DNA from: Cupriavidus yeoncheonensis
Lineage (GTDB): Bacteria > Pseudomonadota > Gammaproteobacteria > Burkholderiales > Burkholderiaceae
Assembly (NCBI RefSeq): GCF_905397275.1
Contig: NZ_CAJPUY010000031.1
Location: 1-55,365, forward strand
Direction: 5' to 3'
Length of the DNA stretch: 55,365 nucleotides
Below the pieces are notes generated by a model that had not been told where the DNA came from, ran no database searches, and saw only the letters and a program-made list of their open reading frames with translations. Shown here one piece after another: positions 37,330 through 44,397 of this stretch (positions are counted from its first letter, which is position 1; each line of letters begins with the position of its first letter). A program made the position numbers and the translations under genes.

Positions 37330-38457
37330 ATGCCGACTTCCGACCTGAGCCTGAGCGACGCCACATTGCAGGCGGATCTCGCCGAGTTGCGCGCGCGCTT
37401 CCCTGAAACCCGCGCGCTGTACCGCGAGGTCTGCGGGCTCCTGTTTTTCCGCTACGGCGTGACGCCGACGGCCAACAAGCTCTACAGCCTGGTACGCAAG
37501 GGCAGCATGGGTACGCCGGCTGAGGTGCTTCAGCAGTTCTGGCAGGAGCTGCGCGGGCGCACGCGCGTCACGATCGATCACCCGGACCTGCCTGATGCGC
37601 TCAAGGAAGTCGCCGCGGAAGCGGTCAAGACCATCTGGCAGGCCGCCAACGACGCCGCCAGCAGCAAGCTGTCCGCGCTGCGCGCCGAAGCCCGCGACGC
37701 TGCGACCGCCGCCGAGGCCGAGCGCGACGCCGCGCATGCCGAGACTGCCGCCGCGCGCGAGGATGCGTTGGCGATCTCGGCGCAGCTGGGCGAGGCGCGG
37801 CAGTCCCATGAAGCCGTCCGGGGCGAACTGGCCGCGGAGCGCCAGGCGCATGCCGCGACGCAGGCGCGGCTGGATGCCGGCCGCACCGAACTGGAGGCGG
37901 CCGGCCGACAGCTCGCGGATCTGCGCAAGCAGTTCTCGGCGGAACTGGAGCGTGCGCGCGAGCAGGTGCAGATCGCGCAGGAGCGGGCGGAAGCCAGCGA
38001 GCGGCGCGCGCTGCGCGAACTGGACCAGGAACGTACCGCGCGCCAGAAGGGCGAACGGTTGGCCGAAGAGTTGCGTGCCGAACTGGCGCAGGCCCGCAAC
38101 GAGGCGCGTGAGTCCGCTGTGAGCCATGCGGACGTCAGGGCGCGGCTGGAGGCGAAGGTGGCGGCCCAGGCGGAGCGGCTGGACGCCGGCGAACTCGCGC
38201 AGGGCAGGCAGGCCATCGAGCTGGATCGGGTTGGCGCCGAACTCGCGGAGGCGCTGCGGCGGGCCGAGCGGGCGGAAGCCGAGGGCGCGCTGGTGCGTCA
38301 GCTGCTGTCGGAACTGCGCGTGGCGCCGCTGAAACGGGACGGCGGTGGTGGACGGCGGCGCAAGTCCGGTGGACCGGCGCCGACCGCAAACGATGGGGAG
38401 ATTGCGCCGGCACTGTCTCGCAGTCCGGATGAGCGTGACGACGGCAACGAACAATGA
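37330..38457 (+). CDS. KfrA-like DNA-binding coiled-coil protein
   Basis: A 375-residue protein. Residues 1-120 match the KfrA N-terminal DNA-binding domain (CGLLFFRYGVTPTANKLYSLV, GTPAEVLQQFWQELR). Residues 120-335 are an almost unbroken coiled coil rich in Ala, Glu and Arg, and the end is a disordered Gly/Arg tail. KfrA of IncP plasmids is a nucleoid-like, autoregulating segregation factor. A chromosomal copy beside a recombinase suggests derivation from a plasmid or integrative element, or a domesticated pair. No clear Shine-Dalgarno precedes the ATG; the palindromic gap probably carries its operators. Confidence 0.88.
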   Translation: MPTSDLSLSDATLQADLAELRARFPETRALYREVCGLLFFRYGVTPTANKLYSLVRKGSMGTPAEVLQQFWQELRGRTRVTIDHPDLPDALKEVAAEAVKTIWQAANDAASSKLSALRAEARDAATAAEAERDAAHAETAAAREDALAISAQLGEARQSHEAVRGELAAERQAHAATQARLDAGRTELEAAGRQLADLRKQFSAELERAREQVQIAQERAEASERRALRELDQERTARQKGERLAEELRAELAQARNEARESAVSHADVRARLEAKVAAQAERLDAGELAQGRQAIELDRVGAELAEALRRAERAEAEGALVRQLLSELRVAPLKRDGGGGRRRKSGGPAPTANDGEIAPALSRSPDERDDGNEQ

Positions 38458-38619
38458 GCGGGCGGACGCGCTCCGCTGGATCCAGAAAAACAGATGACGG
38501 CCCACGGGCCGACGCTGGCGGCATAGGCGATCGTTGGGGGATTGCAGTCGGCGGGATGCCAGCCGAGGCAGCCGCCGGGGCTGGCCGACCCCCGCGTAGG
38601 GCACGCAGCCGGCGTCGGC

Positions 38620-38647
38620 TTGACACGTCGTGGATTCGCGCTAATTT
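38620..38647 (+). promoter_or_regulatory. candidate promoter for SnoaL-like gene
   Basis: A consensus -35 TTGACA (38620-38625), 16 bases and TAATTT (38642-38647) lie 45 bases before the ATG at 38692. The -35 is perfect and the -10 weak. Confidence 0.5.
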
Positions 38648-38691
38648 GGAATCGCTTGTGCGCCAGTCCTCAAATCCGATCAGGATCCGTC

Positions 38692-39075
38692 ATGACCAAC
38701 TCACTTTCCGTCGTCAAGGCCGCTTACGACGCCTTTGGGCGCGGCGATGTACCCGCCATCCTTGATCTGCTCGCCGACAAGGTGGACTGGAAGATGCTGG
38801 GGCCGCCCGCCATCCCGTACACCGGACAGCGCGGCAGCAAGGAGGAGGTGGCGCGGTTCTTCGCTGAAGTGGCGCAGGCTGACGAGATGCAGAGCTTCGA
38901 ACCGCGCGAATTTATCGAGGCGGGTGAGAACGTCACCGTACTCGGCTTCGAACGATTCATGTCCCGCCCGGAAGGACGTCTGGTCGAAACCGAGTGGATT
39001 CACGTCTTTACCGTCCATGACGGCAAGGTTACCCGCTGGCGTGGCTGCTACGATACGGCGGCGCGATTCGTGTAG
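38692..39075 (+). CDS. SnoaL-like / NTF2-fold protein
   Basis: A 127-residue protein with the NTF2-like cone fold: N-terminal helix SLSVVKAAYDAFGRGDVPAI, then LLADKVDWKMLGP and the beta strands FEPREFIEAGENVTVLGFE and VFTVHDGKVTRWRGCYDTA. Start at 38692 is supported by AGGA upstream. The family includes small isomerases, hydrolases and proteins with no catalytic role; no catalytic residue can be assigned. It is followed directly by the remnant of a LysR gene, which may once have regulated it or a lost neighbour. Confidence 0.85.
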   Translation: MTNSLSVVKAAYDAFGRGDVPAILDLLADKVDWKMLGPPAIPYTGQRGSKEEVARFFAEVAQADEMQSFEPREFIEAGENVTVLGFERFMSRPEGRLVETEWIHVFTVHDGKVTRWRGCYDTAARFV

Positions 39076-39079
39076 ATGC

Positions 39080-39308
39080 CTTGATCGGGCCTGTGGTTGG
39101 CCCAACCATGTCGTCGGCGTGTTGGCGCTGGTTGATGCGGGTCTTGGCATGGCCGTGCTGCCAGGCATGGCGGTGCCGCATGATCATCCGGCTTTGCGCA
39201 ATCCCCCTGGTCGAACCCGCGGTGGACCGTGTCCGTGCGCTGACACGCCGCCGCGACCGGCCATTACAGCCTGCCGCGCAGGCCCTGTATGAAATGATCG
39301 CGCTGTAA
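39080..39308 (+). pseudogene. frameshifted C-terminal remnant of a LysR regulator
   Basis: Frame one encodes VVGVLALVDAGLGMAVLPGM then AVPHDHPALRNP. Near 39200 the reading shifts by one base and continues as PLVEPAVDRVRALTRRR and LQPAAQALYEMIAL before a TAA. Read together across the shift, this is the typical C-terminus of a LysR effector domain. Nothing matching the N-terminal three quarters lies upstream; the SnoaL-like gene is there instead. A C-run (ATCCCCCTGG) marks the likely indel. A sequencing error could explain the shift but not the missing domain. Confidence 0.8.
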
Positions 39309-39501
39309 ACGGCAGCGGGTGCCTGGATTGTTGGCTTCTCAACGCGATGAGCGAACTTGACGCGGCCTACCCGATGCGTGAACGCCATGCGCCCCTTTAT
39401 ATGCCGCGGTCCTGTGCGCTTTGCTGTTCGCCGGTTACCGTCCTACAACTGAAGTGTGGGCCGGGAGGCACCGGACCCGCATTATCGAGAGGAGGAGCAC
39501 C

Positions 39502-40347
39502 ATGTGCCGCTGGCTGGCTTACTCAGGCCGATCCGTGCCGCTCGAAGCGGTGCTATTCCAGCCGGAACACTCGCTGATCGACCAGAGCCTGAATTCCCGG
39601 CTGGGCCATACCACGACCAATGGCGACGGGTTCGGCGTGGGCTGGTACGGACGCCAGTCGGAGGTGCCGTTCCGCTACCGTTGCCTGCATCCGGCCTGGA
39701 GCGATACCAACCTGCGCGAGGCGGCGCGGGCGGTGCGCGCGCCATTGTTCGTCGCCCATGTGCGTGCCGCCACAGGCACACCGACGCAGGAAACCAACTG
39801 CCATCCTTTCCGCTTCGGGCGCTGGCTGTTCGTCCATAACGGGCTGATCCGCGAGTTTCCCTTGATCCGGCGCGACCTGATGATGGCCGTATCGCCGCAA
39901 CTGTTCCGCTGGATCGAAGGGTCCACGGATTCCGAAATAATGTTCTTCCTTGCGCTGACCTTCGGGCTGGAGCGCGACCCGCGTGGCGCGCTGGAGCAGA
40001 TGGCCGGACTGATCGAGGAGGTCGGCCATCGCTACAACGTCGAGCATCCGCTCAATATGACGGTCTGCGTGACCGATGGCCAGCAGGTCGTGGCGGTGCG
40101 CTATTCCAGCGAGGCGGACTCGCGCTCGCTGTTCCACAGCACCTCGTTCCGCCAGTTGCGCGCACTGTACCCCGATGATCCCCGCATCATCGCCGCCGGC
40201 GACGATGCCTTTCTGGTGCTGTCCGAGCCGCTGATCGATGTGCAGGGCGTCTGGCAGGAGATACCCGAGGCCACGATCCTGACCGCGCGCGATGGCGTGA
40301 TCGACCACGGGCGTTTCCGCCCGCGCATGCCTGACCTGTCCACGTAG
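39502..40347 (+). CDS. class II glutamine amidotransferase (YafJ-like)
   Basis: A 281-residue N-terminal nucleophile amidotransferase. Cys2 in MCRWLAYSG becomes the nucleophile after Met removal, which requires the start at 39502 (AGGAGGA upstream). Other features are TTTNGDGFGVGWYG, HVRAATGTPTQETNCHPF and WLFVHNG, all typical of the free-standing YafJ/Gn-AT_II group. It releases ammonia from glutamine; the acceptor domain is absent, so the acceptor or partner is unknown. Its 3' end faces the CBS gene of the fluoride cluster. Confidence 0.92.
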   Translation: MCRWLAYSGRSVPLEAVLFQPEHSLIDQSLNSRLGHTTTNGDGFGVGWYGRQSEVPFRYRCLHPAWSDTNLREAARAVRAPLFVAHVRAATGTPTQETNCHPFRFGRWLFVHNGLIREFPLIRRDLMMAVSPQLFRWIEGSTDSEIMFFLALTFGLERDPRGALEQMAGLIEEVGHRYNVEHPLNMTVCVTDGQQVVAVRYSSEADSRSLFHSTSFRQLRALYPDDPRIIAAGDDAFLVLSEPLIDVQGVWQEIPEATILTARDGVIDHGRFRPRMPDLST

Positions 40348-40378
40348 CGCAGCCGGAATGGCGGCGTGCCGCACCGGA

Positions 40379-40846
40379 CTAGTAGCACCCGCCGGTGTCG
40401 ATGGTCAGGTTGAGCATGTCGTGCTCGAGATCCCTGATCAGGTGTTCGTCTTCCCGGAACAGTTCCTCCAGCACGTCGTGGCTCGACAGCACGCCCACGA
40501 CACGATCGGACTCGAGGACCGGGAGATGCCGGATCCGCCTGGCATGCATCAGCGCAAGGCATTGCTCGCAGGTATGCTCGGGCGAGACGCAGACCACCAG
40601 CGTGGTCATGATCTCGCGGATTCGCGTCTCGCCGGCGTTGCGGCCCGCCAGTTCGACCTTGCGCGCATAGTCGCGTTGCGAAACGATGCCGGCCAGCCTG
40701 TCGCCCTGCATGACCAGCACCGTGCTGATGTCCTTGTCAGCCATCAGTGCTAGCGCGGCCAGCACGGAGTCATCGGGGCCGACCGCAATGACCGCGCGTG
40801 GCTTGTCGGACAGGATCTGGCGGGCCGTCTTTCTCTCTTTCTTCAT
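40379..40846 (-). CDS. tandem CBS-domain protein in the fluoride operon
   Basis: A 155-residue protein made of two CBS domains (about residues 18-72 and 80-138; VIAVGPDDSVLAALALMADKD, then IREIMTTLVVCVSPEHTCEQ and RIRHLPVLESDRVVGVLSSHD). CBS pairs bind adenine nucleotides and act as energy or ionic-strength sensors. GGAGAC lies before the ATG at 40846. It is the fourth same-strand gene after the fluoride riboswitch and 63 bases from the nearest DUF190 gene. It could gate the CLC-F antiporter in trans, since eukaryotic CLC channels carry CBS domains on the same chain. That is inference. Confidence 0.88.
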   Translation of the reverse strand: MKKERKTARQILSDKPRAVIAVGPDDSVLAALALMADKDISTVLVMQGDRLAGIVSQRDYARKVELAGRNAGETRIREIMTTLVVCVSPEHTCEQCLALMHARRIRHLPVLESDRVVGVLSSHDVLEELFREDEHLIRDLEHDMLNLTIDTGGCY

Positions 40847-40909
40847 CGTCGTCTCCGCGGGGGCCGGAATATGCCAGACCATAAGGCATCATCCGCACCC
40901 GATTGCTCG

Positions 40910-41287
40910 TCAGGAATGGCGTCGGGGCGATCCGTCCGGGGTTGGCGCTGCCTTGCCAAGGAAGCCGAACTCCACCGGAAATTTTGCGTAGAAGATGTGC
41001 ACGTCTTCGGCGGCCAGGCGGTCAAACAGCGCCTGCATCTCCGGTTCGGTCGCAATCATCGTGATTTCCTCGGGGCGGTCGGCCAGTTCGACGAAGTGCC
41101 AGCTATGGAAGCGGTGATCGTGGCCGATGCCTTCCGCGGCGACCAGGTGGGTAGCGCCCCGGAAGTTCATCTCGCGCATGACTTCCAACAGCCAGTGGGA
41201 TAGCTGCTTGCCGTGGTGGCGGCGGTTCTCGACCGTATAGAGAGTGACTTGATAGCCATGCACGATCTTCTCCCATCGCATTGCCAT
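40910..41287 (-). CDS. DUF190 protein, copy 1
   Basis: A 125-residue DUF190 protein, a PII-like ferredoxin fold. The core reads GYQVTLYTVENRRHHGKQL, HLVAAEGIGHDHRFHS and VHIFYAKFPVEFGFLG. DUF190 genes are often found next to the fluoride channel CrcB, which fits the riboswitch at the head of this operon. It is clearly related to, but well diverged from, the second copy 68 bases upstream. The start is uncertain between 41287 and 41281. Its role is unknown; a PII-like ligand sensor acting on the transporter is possible. Confidence 0.85.
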   Translation of the reverse strand: MAMRWEKIVHGYQVTLYTVENRRHHGKQLSHWLLEVMREMNFRGATHLVAAEGIGHDHRFHSWHFVELADRPEEITMIATEPEMQALFDRLAAEDVHIFYAKFPVEFGFLGKAAPTPDGSPRRHS

Positions 41288-41355
41288 GCCGGAAGGGGTC
41301 CTGCACTCAGTCTACTCGTCCGCCGCGCCGATGCTGGCGCGCACGGGGCAGGGAT

Positions 41356-41685
41356 TCACGCCTGGCTCCCGCCGGCATTGCCGAACTCGACTGGCGTGCG
41401 CGCGTAGAACAGCGCCAGGCCTTCCTCATCATCGAGCCGCCGGAATACGCGTTCGCAATCCGCTTCGCTGACCACCATGCAGACTTCGACCGGCTGGTCG
41501 TGCGGGGACCGGAAATGGTAGCGATGGAGTTCGTGGTCATGTCCCAGGCCTTCCGTACAGACCATCATGGTGGATCCGGCGATGCCCATCTCCCTGAGCG
41601 TGTCCATCAGCCATTCCGCAAGCAGCTTGTTACCGTGCCTGCGGTCATGCTGGGTATAGAAAGTGACCTGATAGCCGCGCTCCAT
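41356..41685 (-). CDS. DUF190 protein, copy 2
   Basis: A 109-residue DUF190 protein with the same pattern as copy 1 (GYQVTFYTQHDRRHGNKLL, MVCTEGLGHDHELHR, LALFYARTPVEFGNAG). The start at 41685 has GAAGGAGGA upstream; the longer frame is disregarded. It follows the CLC-F gene by 155 bases. The two copies share the GHDH and PVEFG motifs but differ in most other positions, so the duplication is old and both have been kept. They may form a heteromer. Confidence 0.87.
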   Translation of the reverse strand: MERGYQVTFYTQHDRRHGNKLLAEWLMDTLREMGIAGSTMMVCTEGLGHDHELHRYHFRSPHDQPVEVCMVVSEADCERVFRRLDDEEGLALFYARTPVEFGNAGGSQA

Positions 41686-41840
41686 GATTCCTCCTTCAGC
41701 GCCGGGTGCCCGATGCCAACGCCGCCGCGGGCATTGGCCAGGACAGTCGCCGCATATGACAGCATGCTCCGTTCTGCGTGAACCCGTGGGCGAGCGATAC
41801 ACGCTTGCCACGCTTGCTCACGGCCAGCCGGATCATCCGT

Positions 41841-43160
41841 TCAATCCTGATGCTCCGCGGCAGCCTGCTTCCGCTGCTTCCGCTGCATCCGGTATGCCGC
41901 CACTTCCGAGAGGCGCAAGCCTTCTGGCACGCGCAGGCGTTTCGCGTGCCCGACACGCTGTGCATGGTAGATGCCGGTATGCCCGGAGAACAGGTAGCTC
42001 ACGACGCACGCGATGCCGGCAAACGTGCCGACTTCCGGTCCGAACAGTTCGATCGCCATGATGGTCGAGGCAATCGGCGTGTTGGCGGCACCGGCGAACA
42101 CCGCCACGAAGCCAAGCCCCGCGAGCAGCGGGAACGGCAGCGGCAGGACATAGCCCAGCGCGTTGCCCAGCGTGGCGCCGATGTAGAAGAGCGGGGTGAC
42201 TTCGCCGCCCTTGAAGCCGGAGGCAAGCGTCGCCACCGTGAAGGCGATCTTGCCCGCAAAGTCGTAGGCCGGCAGCGGCTGCCGGAAGGCGTCGACAATG
42301 GTCGGAATGCCCAGGCCGAGATACTTGTCGGTGCCAAGCAGCAAGGCAGCCCCTGCCACGACGCAGCCTCCGAGCAACGGGCGCAGCGGCCCGAACGTGA
42401 TCGTGCGCTTCAGCGCGCGGGACAGCCGGTGCGTGCTTTCCGCAAAGACCATGCCGGTGATGCCGAAGGCAATGCCGGCAATGATGGCTGCAGCCAGCGT
42501 CAGGGGTCCCAGCTGCGGCACAAGCGGAGTGGCGTAGTGGGTATGGTGAACCCCAAGCAACGGCGGCACGAGGTCCCCGACGATGGCCGCGATAAAGCAC
42601 GGCAGGATGGCGTCATAGCGCATGCGGCCAATGGCCAGCACTTCCAGCCCGAAGACCGCGCCGGCCAGCGGCGTGCCGAACACCGAGGCAAAGCCCGCGC
42701 TGATGCCGGACATCAGCAGGATGCGTCGCGCATCCTTGTCAAGGCGGAACAGCCGCGTCAGGTAATCGGCAAAGCTGCCGCCCATCTGCACGGCGGTGCC
42801 TTCACGCCCGGCGGAGCCGCCGAACAGGTGCGTGATGACGGTGCCGAGCAGGATCATCGGCGCCATCCGTTTCGGGACGATGCGCGTGGGGTCGTGGATT
42901 TCATCGATCAGCAGGTTGTTCCCGCCTTCGACCGACTGTCCCATGTAGTGGTAGATCAACCCGACCGCCAGCCCGGCCAGCGGCAGCAGCCAGAGCAGCC
43001 AGGGGTGGGCATGGCGTGTATCGGTCGCCCAGTCGAGCGCGAGCAGCAGCGCGGCCGAGCCGGCGCCGGACAGGATGCCGACAAGTGCGCCCAGAAACAG
43101 CCAGCGGCCCAGATAGGCCAGCATGGCCAGCTGCTCCGGCGGAGCCAATGTCTTCTTCAT
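41841..43160 (-). CDS. CLC-F type fluoride/proton antiporter
   Basis: A 439-residue CLC transporter with about 11 membrane segments. In chloride CLCs the first selectivity loop reads GSGIP; here it is EGGNN (residues 78-82), a substitution known in fluoride-selective CLC-F antiporters. The gating glutamate is kept in GREGTAVQMGG (E120). The GxFxP-like loop reads FKGGEVTPLFYIGATLG. A fluoride riboswitch lies in the 5' leader, which supports fluoride export as its job. The start at 43160 is used; a TTG at 43184 is an alternative. DUF190 and CBS genes follow on the same strand. Confidence 0.93.
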   Translation of the reverse strand: MKKTLAPPEQLAMLAYLGRWLFLGALVGILSGAGSAALLLALDWATDTRHAHPWLLWLLPLAGLAVGLIYHYMGQSVEGGNNLLIDEIHDPTRIVPKRMAPMILLGTVITHLFGGSAGREGTAVQMGGSFADYLTRLFRLDKDARRILLMSGISAGFASVFGTPLAGAVFGLEVLAIGRMRYDAILPCFIAAIVGDLVPPLLGVHHTHYATPLVPQLGPLTLAAAIIAGIAFGITGMVFAESTHRLSRALKRTITFGPLRPLLGGCVVAGAALLLGTDKYLGLGIPTIVDAFRQPLPAYDFAGKIAFTVATLASGFKGGEVTPLFYIGATLGNALGYVLPLPFPLLAGLGFVAVFAGAANTPIASTIMAIELFGPEVGTFAGIACVVSYLFSGHTGIYHAQRVGHAKRLRVPEGLRLSEVAAYRMQRKQRKQAAAEHQD

Positions 43161-43223
43161 GATGACCAGATTCGAAGAACTCAAACCTGGACGGCAGGTT
43201 GCCGTGTGCGCCGTATGAACGTG

Positions 43224-43329
43224 TGCCTACAACCTCCCTGTCCAGGAACTTGCAGGCATCATCAGCCAGCATGGCACGTGCGCACCAGGCGGCGGCCACG
43301 CGGCGGTTAAGGGAGGAATGCCATCTCCG
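43224..43329 (-). promoter_or_regulatory. fluoride riboswitch (crcB motif)
   Basis: Read on the minus strand from 43328, GGAG-AUGGCAUUC-CUCC forms P1. UUAACCGCC follows. P3 pairs GCC-GCGUGGC with GCCAUGC-U-GGC. Then UGAUGAUGCC completes the pseudoknot: GGCAU pairs with AUGCC. These match the crcB aptamer. The expression platform is also visible: UGCCUGCAA (43258-43250), which includes the pseudoknot strand, can instead pair with UUGUAGGCA (43232-43224). Fluoride would hold the aptamer form and so relieve that hairpin. It sits just after the promoter and 65-170 bases before the CLC-F ATG. Confidence 0.92.
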
Positions 43330-43339
43330 CAAGGCTTGC

Positions 43340-43368
43340 ATTGTGCCCGACCGGCACATCACGGGCAA
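43340..43368 (-). promoter_or_regulatory. promoter of the fluoride operon
   Basis: On the minus strand, TTGCCC (43368-43363), 17 bases and CACAAT (43345-43340) form a sigma-70 promoter. Transcription would start a few bases before the aptamer, as expected. Confidence 0.7.
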
Positions 43369-43395
43369 GCCTGGCCCATGGACACGCCCGGCGGT

Positions 43396-44355
43396 TCAGC
43401 GCCGCTGCGCGAGCCAGATGCCGGCCCCGATGGTCACGAGCCCGACCCCGTGATACCAGCGCGGCCAGTCGCCCAGCAACAGCGTGGAAAGCAGGGCCGC
43501 GAACACCGGTGTCAGCGTGATGAAGAAGACCGGCAACTCGGCACCGGCGCGGGCGATGGCGCGGTCCCACGCGAAGTAGGCGAGCAGGGAAGGAATGGTG
43601 GCCACATAGAGCAGGATGGCCGCGACCTTGCCGCTCCATTGGAAAGGCTGGTCCAGCGTCATCAGTTCCCACGCGGTCACTGGCGCGCTCACCACCAGGC
43701 CGGTGACGATCTGCGCGAACAGCAGCACCGGCAGCGGCAGCTGGGGACGCTGCTTGCGCAGCAGCCACGTGTACGCGCTCCACGCGATGGTGGCGGCCAG
43801 CATGAACAGGTCGCCGGCAACGAAATCGAGCTGCGCCAGGCGGCCGATCTCGCCGCGCACCAGCACGAACGACACGCCCACCAGGCACAGCAGCGCGCCT
43901 GCGACATGCCAGGGCTTCATCTTCTCGTGAAAGCACGTGGCGCCGATCAGCAGCAGGAACAGCGGCGTGGACGCGCCGATCAGCGTGACGTTGATCGGCG
44001 TCGAGGTGGTCAGCGCCAGGTACTGGAGCGCGTTATAGCTTGCGATCGACAGCATGCCCAGCGCGACAATCACGCCCGCATGGCGGCGCAGGGTCGCGTG
44101 GTGCTCGATGACGCCGCGCCAGGCGTAAGGTGCCAGCAGCAGGCCGGCCAGCAACCAGCGCACGAAGTTCAGCGTGACCGGCGGCACCGTTCCCGCTGCG
44201 AGGCGGCCGACGATGGCGTTGCCCGCCCAGCTCAGCGGCGGGAAGGTGAGCAGGAACAGTGTGGTCCAGTCCAGGCGTCTGGTGCCGGTGGCGCTTGCGT
44301 GCATGGGTGATGCGGTGGCGTTCGAAGAAGCCGCATTATCCGCCAGGCGCGGCAT
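43396..44355 (-). CDS. EamA/DMT-family transporter
   Basis: A 319-residue membrane protein with ten predicted helices in two repeats. Repeat 1 contains FPPLSWAGNAIVGRL and FVRWLLAGLLLAPYAW; repeat 2 contains ATIAWSAYTWLLRK and IPSLLAYFAWDRAIARAGA. This is the EamA drug/metabolite exporter family. The start at 44355 gives an 18-residue polar lead before the usual first helix. Its transcription ends toward the fluoride promoter, and it lies just after the Hsp70 operon on the same strand. Substrate unknown. Confidence 0.92.
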   Translation of the reverse strand: MPRLADNAASSNATASPMHASATGTRRLDWTTLFLLTFPPLSWAGNAIVGRLAAGTVPPVTLNFVRWLLAGLLLAPYAWRGVIEHHATLRRHAGVIVALGMLSIASYNALQYLALTTSTPINVTLIGASTPLFLLLIGATCFHEKMKPWHVAGALLCLVGVSFVLVRGEIGRLAQLDFVAGDLFMLAATIAWSAYTWLLRKQRPQLPLPVLLFAQIVTGLVVSAPVTAWELMTLDQPFQWSGKVAAILLYVATIPSLLAYFAWDRAIARAGAELPVFFITLTPVFAALLSTLLLGDWPRWYHGVGLVTIGAGIWLAQRR

Positions 44356-44397
44356 GCCTGCTGCCGCACCTGGCGTGCTGCCGCAGGCAAACGATCG

